Of a DNA stretch of 64,000 nucleotides, positions 8,553 to 16,717 are shown piece by piece; position 1 is the stretch's first letter, and each line of letters begins with the position of its first letter. Position numbers and translations under genes: made by a program. The notes under the pieces were generated by a model. The model was given only the letters and a program-made list of their open reading frames with translations. It ran no database searches and was not told the DNA's origin. The stretch lies in assembly GCF_001375555.1 (NCBI RefSeq), contig NZ_CTDZ01000009.1:1605758-1669757 (forward strand). Direction: 5' to 3'. The DNA comes from Numidum massiliense. Lineage in GTDB: Bacteria > Bacillota > Bacilli > Thermoactinomycetales > Novibacillaceae.

Positions 8553-9803
8553 ATGGTTGAAGGAGCTCGCACATATCGCCCTTGGTTCAAAAGCGTCATT
8601 TTCGGAATTACCGCATTTTTCCTTGTCGTCTCCATCGTCTTGAATCCGGAGGTGGCTTTCCAGTCTTCACTGAAAGGTTTAAAAGTTTGGTGGGAGGTCG
8701 TGTTCCCAGCGCTGTTACCTTTCTTTATCGCTTCTGAAATACTGATGGGCTTCGGCGTCGTTCACTTTCTCGGCGTGCTGTTAGAACCGTTCATGCGGCC
8801 CGTCTTTCGCGTGCCAGGCGCCGGGGCGTTCGTGATGGCGATGGGACTCGCTTCCGGCTACCCGATCGGGGCAAAGTTAACGGCGCGGTTACGCGAACAA
8901 AACATGATCACCCGCACGGAAGGCGAGCGGCTCGTTTCATTTACGAATACAGCTGACCCGTTGTTCATGTTCGGTGCCGTCGCCGTCGGTTTCTTCCACG
9001 ACGTCAGTGTGGGCGTCACGTTAGCGATCGCCCACTATACAGCGAGTTTATTCACGGGTATCGTGCTTAGGTTTCACGAACCGCGAGGCGAAGAAACGCC
9101 ACCGGCAGTCAAGTCGCACGAATTTTTTCTCGTCCGCGCAGTAAAAGCCATGCATGACGCCCGCTTGAAAGACGGACGTTCTCTCGGTACGCTCATGGGT
9201 GAAGCGATTATGAGTTCCGTCAACACGATTCTCATGGTCGGCGGCTTCATTATGATGTTTTCCGTCGTCATCGAAGTGCTGTCCATCATGAACGTCACCG
9301 ACTTTTTTGCGCATACTGTCGCACTCGTGCTGACGCCGTTCGGCATTCCGAAAGAGCTTTCGCAAAGCGTCATTTCCGGTTTTTTCGAAATCACACTCGG
9401 CTCACAAGTGGCGAGTGAATTTAAAAATTCGCTGCCACTCGTCTACGTCGTCGCGGTGACAAGTGCCGTCATCGCCTGGAGCGGTCTTTCGGTGCACGCA
9501 CAAGTGGCGAGTATCTTAAGTAGCACAGACATTCGCTATACACCGTATTTGATGGCCCGTTTCGTCCACGCCGTCGCTGCTGCCGTCGTGACGATCCTCG
9601 TCTGGAACCCGGTACAGAAATACTTACTCGCCTCAGATCAGGCAGTGTCTGTTTTTTTACAACAACTACCTGAAAATAGTTGGACCTACATATGGGCGAG
9701 AATTGAATTTATCGGCGTGAAGATTTTGCTGTTTTTACTCCTGCTCATCGCCCTCGCCATCGTGATTCACTTCGCCCAACTGTTTCGGCAAAAAGGTAAA
9801 TGA
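8553..9803 (+). CDS. ylbJ: Sporulation integral membrane protein YlbJ
   Basis: Polytopic membrane protein of about 416 residues, of the nucleoside-recognition (Gate) type. In B. subtilis YlbJ is made under SigE in the mother cell and is needed for heat-resistant spores. Hydrophobic segments occur around 18-40, 60-90, 105-125, 155-185, 230-260, 315-345 and near the C-terminus. Gate-like motifs such as GLASGYPIGAKL and NTADPLFMFGAV are present. ATG 8553 follows TGGAGGATTCAC. Diverges from sepM. No convincing SigE promoter could be fixed by eye in the 298-bp spacer. Confidence 0.92.
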   Translation: MVEGARTYRPWFKSVIFGITAFFLVVSIVLNPEVAFQSSLKGLKVWWEVVFPALLPFFIASEILMGFGVVHFLGVLLEPFMRPVFRVPGAGAFVMAMGLASGYPIGAKLTARLREQNMITRTEGERLVSFTNTADPLFMFGAVAVGFFHDVSVGVTLAIAHYTASLFTGIVLRFHEPRGEETPPAVKSHEFFLVRAVKAMHDARLKDGRSLGTLMGEAIMSSVNTILMVGGFIMMFSVVIEVLSIMNVTDFFAHTVALVLTPFGIPKELSQSVISGFFEITLGSQVASEFKNSLPLVYVVAVTSAVIAWSGLSVHAQVASILSSTDIRYTPYLMARFVHAVAAAVVTILVWNPVQKYLLASDQAVSVFLQQLPENSWTYIWARIEFIGVKILLFLLLLIALAIVIHFAQLFRQKGK

Positions 9804-9890
9804 AGGTCGGACTTGTGACGCCGACTCAGACGATCCTGACTACCGAACCTAGCCGTCAGAACGGAGCGATCATCGCTGCAACGCGCAAAG

Positions 9891-10402
<512 letters not shown>

Positions 10403-10434
10403 TTAACGTTGCGTATGTTGCATACTCGGCTGCA

Positions 10435-11055
10435 TCATCCGTTCCGCTTACTCTGCCCCGACATCCGCTCCGCTTCTTTCGCCCGCTCCGACTGCTCCGT
10501 CTGTTTCGCTAACCCGAACAAGGCAATACAAATGTTGCCGTACGTCTTTAACCGCAGTAAGCAGAGCGGGCCAACGGCCTCGGGGACGTCTTGCTCCCGC
10601 GGGTATTCCACGACGACGACTCCCGTGTCACTGAGCAAGTGGTGTCGGCCAATTTGAGCGAGCAACAGCGGTAACTTTTTTTGCACGTAGGGCGGATCGA
10701 GAAAAATGACATCGAAAGGCGCCTCCCGCTGTGCTAACACGTATAGCAACTTAAGCGCATCTCCCCGATAAACGCCTGCTTGCTGCGAAAAATGTACGGC
10801 CGCCAAATTTTTATGTATCACTTCTAGCGCCTTGCGGTCGCGCTCGATAAAAACGACCCTCTCCAATCCGCGGCTGAGTGCCTCAATGCCCAGCCCCCCC
10901 GTACCGGCAAACAAGTCTAGCCCACAGCCCCCTGTAAAAAAGGGACCGATCATATTAAAGATTGCTTCCTTTACGCGGTCTGTCGTCGGCCGTGTCCTGC
11001 TGCCGGGGACAGCGTTTAATTTGTGCCCGCGTTTTGTCCCTGCGATGACGCGCAT
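10435..11055 (-). CDS. rsmD: 16S rRNA (guanine-N2)-methyltransferase RsmD
   Basis: SAM-dependent methyltransferase that makes m2G966 (E. coli numbering) in 16S rRNA of the small subunit. The SAM-binding motif DLFAGTGGLGIEAL is at residues 47-60 and the catalytic DPPY at 120-123. The 206-residue length is slightly more than usual because of a charged C-terminal tail rich in E, R, K and S after about residue 185. ATG 11055 with GGTGAG upstream. Sits 56 bp before coaD and is probably co-transcribed with it. Confidence 0.94.
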   Translation of the reverse strand: MRVIAGTKRGHKLNAVPGSRTRPTTDRVKEAIFNMIGPFFTGGCGLDLFAGTGGLGIEALSRGLERVVFIERDRKALEVIHKNLAAVHFSQQAGVYRGDALKLLYVLAQREAPFDVIFLDPPYVQKKLPLLLAQIGRHHLLSDTGVVVVEYPREQDVPEAVGPLCLLRLKTYGNICIALFGLAKQTEQSERAKEAERMSGQSKRNG

Positions 11056-11189
11056 GAGGACTCACCTTCCGTTGTAAACTTACCGTTCACGCAAGCGATT
11101 TATGCGTGAGCGGACATGTTTATCCTACCACAAATAAGGGCGATAACGAAAAATACGTGTATATTTTTTTGCGCGTCGGCAATGATAGA

Positions 11190-11348
11190 AAGGACAACGT
11201 TCGTTGGATATGAGACGTTGTCGACAACCGCGGAGAAGACTTACTTTTCCCCATAAGCTCTTCCTCCGGTTTCTCCTCTCCCATACTGTATCTAGGCACG
11301 CTTAGATACAAATTGACCCGCAGGTTCATTAGCTGCGGGTTCTTTTTG
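11190..11348 (+). ncRNA. Candidate structured RNA with plus-strand terminator
   Basis: In the gene-free stretch 11056-11363 three inverted repeats follow one another. They are GACAACGT/ACGTTGTC (11193-11222), GTATCTA/TAGATAC (11289-11309) and CCCGCAG/CTGCGGG (11317-11339). The last is followed by TTCTTTTTG on the plus strand. No plus-strand gene lies upstream except ylbJ, which has its own terminator. A short RNA or a leftover leader is possible. The last hairpin may instead end the minus-strand gene at 11364, though the T-run is on the wrong side. Confidence 0.3.
11317..11347 (+). terminator. Hairpin plus T-run in the rsmD-upstream gap
   Basis: A perfect 7-bp GC stem (CCCGCAG/CTGCGGG) with a 9-base loop and T-rich tail on the plus strand; the minus-strand tail is only TCAATTTG. 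Confidence 0.6.
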
Positions 11349-11363
11349 TCGCATATTCTTCCG

Positions 11364-11528
11364 CTATACTTGCGGATATCTTCCGTAAAAATAACGGTAG
11401 CAGTTGTTTTGCGTGCCACAATACTCAATCCGGTGGTCTTTTTTAAACGGGTTGTAGTATTTTAAATATTCGTCTTCGTGCATGACCGTTGCACGCGACG
11501 TATGTTGTTCGCGGATCACGTAGTACAT
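11364..11528 (-). CDS. Hypothetical 54-residue protein rich in Tyr and Cys
   Basis: A short frame starting at ATG 11528, with a full GGAGGTGG ribosome site eight bases upstream, and ending in TAG at 11364. The product begins MYYVIREQHTS and is rich in tyrosine (9 of 54), with two cysteines (CGTQNNC) near residue 40. There is no signal peptide or membrane segment. The excellent ribosome site and lack of competing frames support translation. I recognise no family. Its neighbours are sporulation-linked, so a small spore or coat protein is a reasonable guess only. Confidence 0.6.
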   Translation of the reverse strand: MYYVIREQHTSRATVMHEDEYLKYYNPFKKDHRIEYCGTQNNCYRYFYGRYPQV

Positions 11529-11618
11529 TCGATCCACCTCCACCTCTAGATTAATGTGTCGTCGTACTTATTATTGTCAATTGATTCGACACTTAATCAA
11601 AGCAAAAAAACCACCACC

Positions 11619-12791
11619 TTAGCGGCGGCGGTTGAAGTCTTTCAGATGGTGATACGTTTTTTTCCCGCGAGGCGTCGTTTTAACCGCGACTTTCGTTTTG
11701 CCGATTGGCGCCCTTCGACCGATCGCGTGCGTTTTCCCGATGGACTTCGTCCCTCCGATGCCGTTTGTTCTCCCCACTGTCCTTGCTCGGCGGATGGGGT
11801 TCGCTCTCCCGACTCGCTTCGGCCATTTGACGACGTTCGCTCTCCGGGGCACCGCCCTTTGCAGCGGTGTTGACTTTCGCTTGAGATGAGGCGCAACCTT
11901 TCTAGGAGTCGGGTACTTCGTACGCGGCGGATACTTGGCGATCGGCCGCTTCCTCTTACGCGGGCTACGCGGCTTATGCGGGGCGAGGTGAAACGACTCC
12001 TGCGATTCTATATCCGGTAACAGTGGCGATACAGACAGTCGCTCGTTTGATTCTTTGAGTTGGCCCGATCTTTTTTCCTGCGCCTGTATGTTCCGTTCCT
12101 CGCTTTCCCGGGCAAAACTTTCGCGTTCACCTCGGTCTGACGAGCTGTGACGACGTCTCGGTGAGCTGTTACGCAGCGGTGAGCCTAATCCCCCACTTCG
12201 CCACAGCGGTTCATAACCACGCTTCCGAGAGCTGCGGTGGGCCCGCGACCGTTTGCTGCTCTTCGGGAGGTTAAACGTGCCTGAAGGTAACTGTGGTGGT
12301 CCTGGAGAGTGGGGTCCGAGCCCACCAGGTCCGGGTCTCCAAGTGCCGGGCGGTGCGCCTCCCCAGTCTGGCGACGCGTGGGGCGGCGCTCCAGGTGGAC
12401 CCGACCCCCAATAAGGAAACGGATCCGGTGGAAATGCCCCTAGGCCACCTGGCGGTACATCGGGAGGCATCCCCCAATGCCCGGGCGGCGCCCCCCACTG
12501 TTCTGGTGGGCCCCAGTTGATCGCTGGCGGCCCGGGGGGACCCCACTGTTCAGGTGGCGACATAGGCGGCGGAGGAAGTGGCTGACTGTTGCTATATGGT
12601 ACGAAACCTTGCTCGGCAGGCGGCATGGGACCCCCTCGCTCCCCTTGCGGCTGAAGCCCAAAAAACGGTTGTCGGTTGCCTAGCAGGCCGCCCCTACCCG
12701 GCTTTCTCTTAAACAAACTTTTTAATTTCGGCAAAAAGTCGAGTCGCGGGTTTTTTTCCATCATGCGGTTAAGCCATTCTTTTAGCGACAT
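11619..12791 (-). CDS. Low-complexity Pro/Gly/Trp-rich then Arg/Lys-rich protein, possible spore coat protein
   Basis: About 390 residues from ATG 12791, with AGGAGGGGAG in front. Three regions are visible. A conserved-looking N-terminus (MSLKEWLNRMMEKNP, about 1-40) comes first. Next is a proline-glycine-tryptophan region (about 60-185) with repeats like PPEQWGPPG and PPGHWGMPP. Last is a very basic, Ser/Arg/Lys-rich half with degenerate hexapeptide steps of the form GRTxxI near the C-terminus. I see no signal peptide or membrane segment. Such composition resembles spore coat or exosporium proteins (CotG-like basic repeats), but I recognise no specific family. It lies among small genes and near ylbJ. 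Confidence 0.65.
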   Translation of the reverse strand: MSLKEWLNRMMEKNPRLDFLPKLKSLFKRKPGRGGLLGNRQPFFGLQPQGERGGPMPPAEQGFVPYSNSQPLPPPPMSPPEQWGPPGPPAINWGPPEQWGAPPGHWGMPPDVPPGGLGAFPPDPFPYWGSGPPGAPPHASPDWGGAPPGTWRPGPGGLGPHSPGPPQLPSGTFNLPKSSKRSRAHRSSRKRGYEPLWRSGGLGSPLRNSSPRRRHSSSDRGERESFARESEERNIQAQEKRSGQLKESNERLSVSPLLPDIESQESFHLAPHKPRSPRKRKRPIAKYPPRTKYPTPRKVAPHLKRKSTPLQRAVPRRANVVKWPKRVGRANPIRRARTVGRTNGIGGTKSIGKTHAIGRRAPIGKTKVAVKTTPRGKKTYHHLKDFNRRR

Positions 12792-12918
12792 AACTCCCCT
12801 CCTTCTAGGCAGATGCAAACACAAGCTCGCTACAATATATGTGTTTATTCCGCCTTTGGAAGGGAACTATGGCCTATTTTCGCAGCAAACGAATTGCGAG
12901 ATCACTTTCGTTCGGTCG

Positions 12919-13032
12919 TTAAAAGATGAGTGATCCAGTAAAAAAGAACCAAAAACCAATGATGATAATGGCGACGATGACAATCCAGAAAAAACCTCCA
13001 CCAACAAATAGCGACGACAGTTGCTTTGTCAT
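12919..13032 (-). CDS. 37-residue glycine-hydrophobic membrane peptide (YjcZ-like)
   Basis: Starts ATG 13032 after GGGAGGTGG and stops at TAA 12919-12921. The peptide is MTKQLSSLF, a GGG stretch, then one strongly hydrophobic segment rich in I, V and F to the end. Tiny proteins with a Gly-rich start and a single membrane helix are typical of the YjcZ/SscA-like sporulation peptides of Bacillales. The assignment rests on shape and length only. A possible SigK-like promoter lies 38 bp upstream. Confidence 0.6.
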   Translation of the reverse strand: MTKQLSSLFVGGGFFWIVIVAIIIIGFWFFFTGSLIF

Positions 13033-13069
13033 ACCCGCCACCTCCCTTACGGCCGCACGTCGTTAAAAC

Positions 13070-13096
13070 CATTATATGACGCATAGGTCCTTCGGT
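13070..13096 (-). promoter_or_regulatory. Possible SigK-type promoter
   Basis: On the minus strand CATATAATG matches the SigK -10 pattern CATANNNTA at all but the last base, with AC 16 bases upstream. The same bases also contain TATAAT, so a SigA promoter is an alternative. Confidence 0.3.
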
Positions 13097-13138
13097 TTAC
13101 GCTTGTACCTATAGGCGGATAACGATTCTCACCATACG

Positions 13139-13465
13139 TTATGTACGGCGCACGTATTGCTTTAGTAAATTCGCTTGTGTTAGCGAAAGGACACCTTCGG
13201 CAATTAAAACGTCAATCATTTTAAACGACAACTCGTTTTTGCGCCGCGACCGCTTTAACACTTCCTCCTCTTCCTCAGTGACGTATTGTTTGTACAGACG
13301 CCTGTAGTGAGAGACTAACGCTAGCGTTCCTCGGCGACGTTTGATCACTTTTGCCTCCTCCACCCATTCGTGAAACAACATTGGCGTCACGACGCGCCGG
13401 CCGACGACCCGGTTGATATATGAAGCGATTTCTTTGTACAGCGGCATGTACCTCACTTTGCTCAC
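13139..13465 (-). CDS. Hypothetical 108-residue basic protein
   Basis: Starts at GTG 13465 behind CGGAGG and ends at 13139. The product is helical in appearance and basic, with an acidic EEEEE patch near residue 67 flanked by KRSRRK. There is no membrane segment and no metal motif. The N-terminus MSKVRYMPLYKEIASYINRV and the C-terminal TQANLLKQYVRRT look like ordinary globular protein. I recognise no family. It lies between the spore-like small genes and the recG terminator, read the same way. Confidence 0.6.
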   Translation of the reverse strand: MSKVRYMPLYKEIASYINRVVGRRVVTPMLFHEWVEEAKVIKRRRGTLALVSHYRRLYKQYVTEEEEEVLKRSRRKNELSFKMIDVLIAEGVLSLTQANLLKQYVRRT

Positions 13466-13534
13466 AATCTCAACCTCCGCTCTTTTTCTCTAACACTACG
13501 CTATGCATCACGCCTTAAAACGTTGCTACAAATA

Positions 13535-13567
13535 AAACGCAGACTGTCTGAAGTGACAGCCTGCGTT
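13535..13567 (-). terminator. Terminator after recG
   Basis: On the minus strand AACGCAGGCTGTC pairs with GACAGTCTGCGTT around ACTTCA and is followed by TTATTTG. It ends the yloU-fakA-degV-recG transcript. Confidence 0.8.
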
Positions 13568-13604
13568 GAAAGGATGTGCGTAGGCTTTTCGTTAAAGCCG
13601 AGTT

Positions 13605-15659
13605 TTAATCGAAGTTTTGTTTTTCTAAAGCACCTTCCTGTACGAGGCGCCTGCGCAGTTGACGGTACGAATCCTCTGTCCAAAAAGACGGGTCCTCCAT
13701 TAGGTGAACTGCATCGCTGCGGGCGACTTCGAGCATGCGGTAATCGTTCACGAGATCGGCTACTTTAAACTCAGGCAGTCCACTCTGTTTCACGCCAAAA
13801 AAATCGCCCGGCCCGCGAATTTCTAAATCTTTCTGCGCCAGCTGAAAACCGTCGTCCGTTTCACACATAATGCGCATCCGCAATTGCCCCGTCTCCGACT
13901 TCGGATCGGAAACGAGCACGCAATACGACTGTTCGTCCCCGCGGCCGACGCGCCCGCGCAATTGGTGTAACTGCGCGAGGCCAAACCGTTCGGCGTCGTA
14001 AATGACCATCAACGTCGCATTGGGCACGTCGACCCCGACTTCGACGACCGTCGTCGAAACGAGTACGTTAATGTCACCCGCGACAAATTGCCCCATAATC
14101 CCCTCTTTTTCTTTTTGCGGCAATTTGCCGTGCAATAGCCCAACCTTGTACGGGCGCAGAAACCCGCCGATTTGCGTGTACACGTCGTACGCATTTTGTA
14201 AATCGAGTTTTTCCGATTCCTCGATCAACGGGCAGATGACATACGCTTGCCGACCGCGGGTACATTGTGTGTACATGAAGCGGATGACGCGTTCGAGCTC
14301 GCTCGGCTTGATCCACACCGTTCGCACTGGCTTCCGCCCTGCCGGCCGCTCGTCCAACGTCGAGACGTCCATATCGCCGAACGCTGTAATCGCTAGCGTC
14401 CGCGGAATCGGCGTCGCGGTCATAAACAACACGTCAGGTTCGCTCCCTTTCCCGCGCAACGCGGCCCGCTGTTTCACCCCGAAGCGGTGCTGTTCGTCGG
14501 TGACGACGAAACCGAGGCGGTTAAAGTGGACCGCTTCTTGAATGAGCGCGTGTGTCCCGACAGCGACGTGGGCCAGTCCCATCTGTAGCATTGAAACGGC
14601 GTCTCGCTTCTGCTTCGGTGTCATGCTTCCCGTCAGCGTCACGACCTCGACGCCGAGAGGCTGCAGCAGTGCCGTTAACGTTTTTTCGTGCTGCTGTGCC
14701 AATATTTCCGTCGGAGCCATGAGCGCCCCTTGGTAACCACTCAAATAGTTAGCATACAGTAGTGCCGCCGCCACAACCGTTTTTCCCGAGCCGACGTCGC
14801 CCTGCAGCAAACGATTCATCGCCGCCGGGTGCTCTAAATCGCGAAGCGCTTCTTCGATGACGCGCTGTTGTGCCGCCGTCAGTGTAAAAGGTAACTGTGA
14901 AAAAAAGTGAGTGAATGTAGCGCGCGGAAATTTCTTGGCGACTCCCGCCGCCTTTTCCCGGCGCCCACGGCGCAACATTTGCATTTTTAGTTGAAACAAT
15001 AACAGTTCTTCGTAAGCGATCCGCCGTCGCGCTTGTTTCCCTTCTGCCGCATCTACGGGGAAATGGAGCGCGAACATTGCCTCGCGGCGTTTCATCAACC
15101 GATAGCGGTCGACAAATGTTTGCGGCAACAGCTCCTCGATTTGCTCCCCGTATTGCGCAAACGCTTGGCGAATCATTTTGCGCAGCCAAGCGATCCCTAC
15201 CGCTTCGGTAACGGAATAAACCGGTTCTAACCGATCGACCAACTGCGCGCGCTCCCGTTCGGAGTGGAACGAACGGGAGACCGTCAATTGCAGGCGGTGG
15301 CGGTCCCACTTGCCGACGAGCGTGACCGGTTGTCCGGGCACAAGCTTGTTTTGCAAAAAATGCCGATTAAACCAAATTGCCGTCATCCACACGCCTTCAC
15401 AATCGACCTTCACCGCTAACCGCGACTTTTTCCGCCCGTACCACCTAAGTGACGGCGTGCCGGCAATCGTGCCCTGTACCGTCACCATCTCGCCGTGTGC
15501 TGCCTCCGTCAGATCGCGAATGCGGTAATCTTCGTAGCGAAACGGATAATACTCCAATAGGTTCATAACAGTATGGATGCCCAGCTGCGCTAAATCGCTA
15601 GCGCGCTGGGCACCGATTCCTTTCACTGCCGTTACGGGGAGGTTCACTAGTTCACACAT
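13605..15659 (-). CDS. recG: ATP-dependent DNA helicase RecG
   Basis: Branch-migration helicase that remodels stalled forks and Holliday junctions. 684 residues, normal length. An N-terminal wedge/OB domain (about 50-150) holds the forked DNA. Superfamily-2 motifs follow: Walker A GDVGSGKT at 287-294, DEQH at 388-391, MTATPIPRT near 415 and a QLRGRVGRG motif near 580. ATG 15659 follows AGGGG. The gene follows degV in the same direction. In B. subtilis sdaAB-sdaAA sit between yloV and recG and fapR follows recG; both positions are changed here. Confidence 0.97.
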   Translation of the reverse strand: MCELVNLPVTAVKGIGAQRASDLAQLGIHTVMNLLEYYPFRYEDYRIRDLTEAAHGEMVTVQGTIAGTPSLRWYGRKKSRLAVKVDCEGVWMTAIWFNRHFLQNKLVPGQPVTLVGKWDRHRLQLTVSRSFHSERERAQLVDRLEPVYSVTEAVGIAWLRKMIRQAFAQYGEQIEELLPQTFVDRYRLMKRREAMFALHFPVDAAEGKQARRRIAYEELLLFQLKMQMLRRGRREKAAGVAKKFPRATFTHFFSQLPFTLTAAQQRVIEEALRDLEHPAAMNRLLQGDVGSGKTVVAAALLYANYLSGYQGALMAPTEILAQQHEKTLTALLQPLGVEVVTLTGSMTPKQKRDAVSMLQMGLAHVAVGTHALIQEAVHFNRLGFVVTDEQHRFGVKQRAALRGKGSEPDVLFMTATPIPRTLAITAFGDMDVSTLDERPAGRKPVRTVWIKPSELERVIRFMYTQCTRGRQAYVICPLIEESEKLDLQNAYDVYTQIGGFLRPYKVGLLHGKLPQKEKEGIMGQFVAGDINVLVSTTVVEVGVDVPNATLMVIYDAERFGLAQLHQLRGRVGRGDEQSYCVLVSDPKSETGQLRMRIMCETDDGFQLAQKDLEIRGPGDFFGVKQSGLPEFKVADLVNDYRMLEVARSDAVHLMEDPSFWTEDSYRQLRRRLVQEGALEKQNFD

Positions 15660-15813
15660 GTTTACCCCTACTCGTTATAAAAAAATGGTTCAGTGCCAGT
15701 TTAATGCTAGGCACGGTTTATTGTGCTACAATGCCGAACTTAAACGCCGACTTAAAATACTGAACTTAACTTAAACGGTAAATAGCTTCTCCATCCGTGA
15801 TGCACTAAACACG

Positions 15814-16692
15814 TTAACCGGTAACGACGCGCGACTTGACGATCGTAATCGCCACCGTACCGGGTCCGACGTGCGTCCCGATCACAGAGCCAATTTCCGT
15901 TTCGATAAGCTGTTCGACGTTAAACTGTTCTTCGAGCATCGCGCGTAGCTGTTTAGCCTCTTCCGGAACCATCGCGTGCATCAAGCCGATGCGAACCGGT
16001 TCGTCTCCAGCATACGCATGTAGTTTATCAAAAATGTGCTTCCGCGCCCGCTTTTTACCGCGTGCCTTCGCCTCGGGCGCCACTTCTCCATCGCTATCAA
16101 GCGTTAAAATCGGTTTAATGTTGAGTAACGTACCGAGAAAGGCAGAAGCTTTCGCGATCCGTCCGCCCATTTGTAAATATTTTAGTGTATCGACCATAAA
16201 ATACGTCTCCGTTTCATCGATGAGCCGTTCGACGAGTGCGCGGCACTCCGCGAGCGTTTTGCCGGCGCGCGCCGCTTCCGCCGCAGCGACGACGATCAAC
16301 CCCGTCGCGAACGACGCTTTCTTGCCGTTGACGACTTCAATCGCGAAATCGGCACCTTCTTCGACCAACATTTCTTTCGCCATCGCTGCCGACTGGTACG
16401 TACCGCTCATCGCTTGGGAAAGGTGGATGGAAACAATATCGCACGCTGCGTCCGTTGCGACTTTACGGTACATCTCAACAAATTCGTGCGGCGTCGGCTG
16501 CGACGTGGTCGGGAGCTTGTCCACTCTGGACAATCTCTCGTAAAACGCCGTCGGTTGAATCGTCACGTTGTCGAGGAACGTCTCTCCCCCGACGTGCACT
16601 TTGAGCGGCACCATTTCGATCCCGAGTTCCGCACGAATGTCTGCCGGAATATCGGCCGTACTGTCGGTCACTACTTTTACGTTTTGTGCCAT
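15814..16692 (-). CDS. DegV family fatty-acid-binding protein (FakB type)
   Basis: DegV proteins bind a fatty acid and present it to the kinase FakA, which phosphorylates the carboxyl group. 292 residues from ATG 16692 (MAQNVKVVTDSTADIP), with GGGGG eight bases upstream. Family motifs are DSTADIP at the N-terminus, TSQPTPHEF with SQAMSGTYQSA, and GGRIAKASAFLG, where residues bind the carboxylate and the acyl chain. It lies 25 bp after fakA. This direct fakA-fakB pairing supports function in uptake of exogenous fatty acids. The product acyl-phosphate is shared with PlsX at 3.1 kb. Confidence 0.9.
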   Translation of the reverse strand: MAQNVKVVTDSTADIPADIRAELGIEMVPLKVHVGGETFLDNVTIQPTAFYERLSRVDKLPTTSQPTPHEFVEMYRKVATDAACDIVSIHLSQAMSGTYQSAAMAKEMLVEEGADFAIEVVNGKKASFATGLIVVAAAEAARAGKTLAECRALVERLIDETETYFMVDTLKYLQMGGRIAKASAFLGTLLNIKPILTLDSDGEVAPEAKARGKKRARKHIFDKLHAYAGDEPVRIGLMHAMVPEEAKQLRAMLEEQFNVEQLIETEIGSVIGTHVGPGTVAITIVKSRVVTG

Positions 16693-16717
16693 TGGCATGA
16701 CCCCCGTCCCCCTACTT

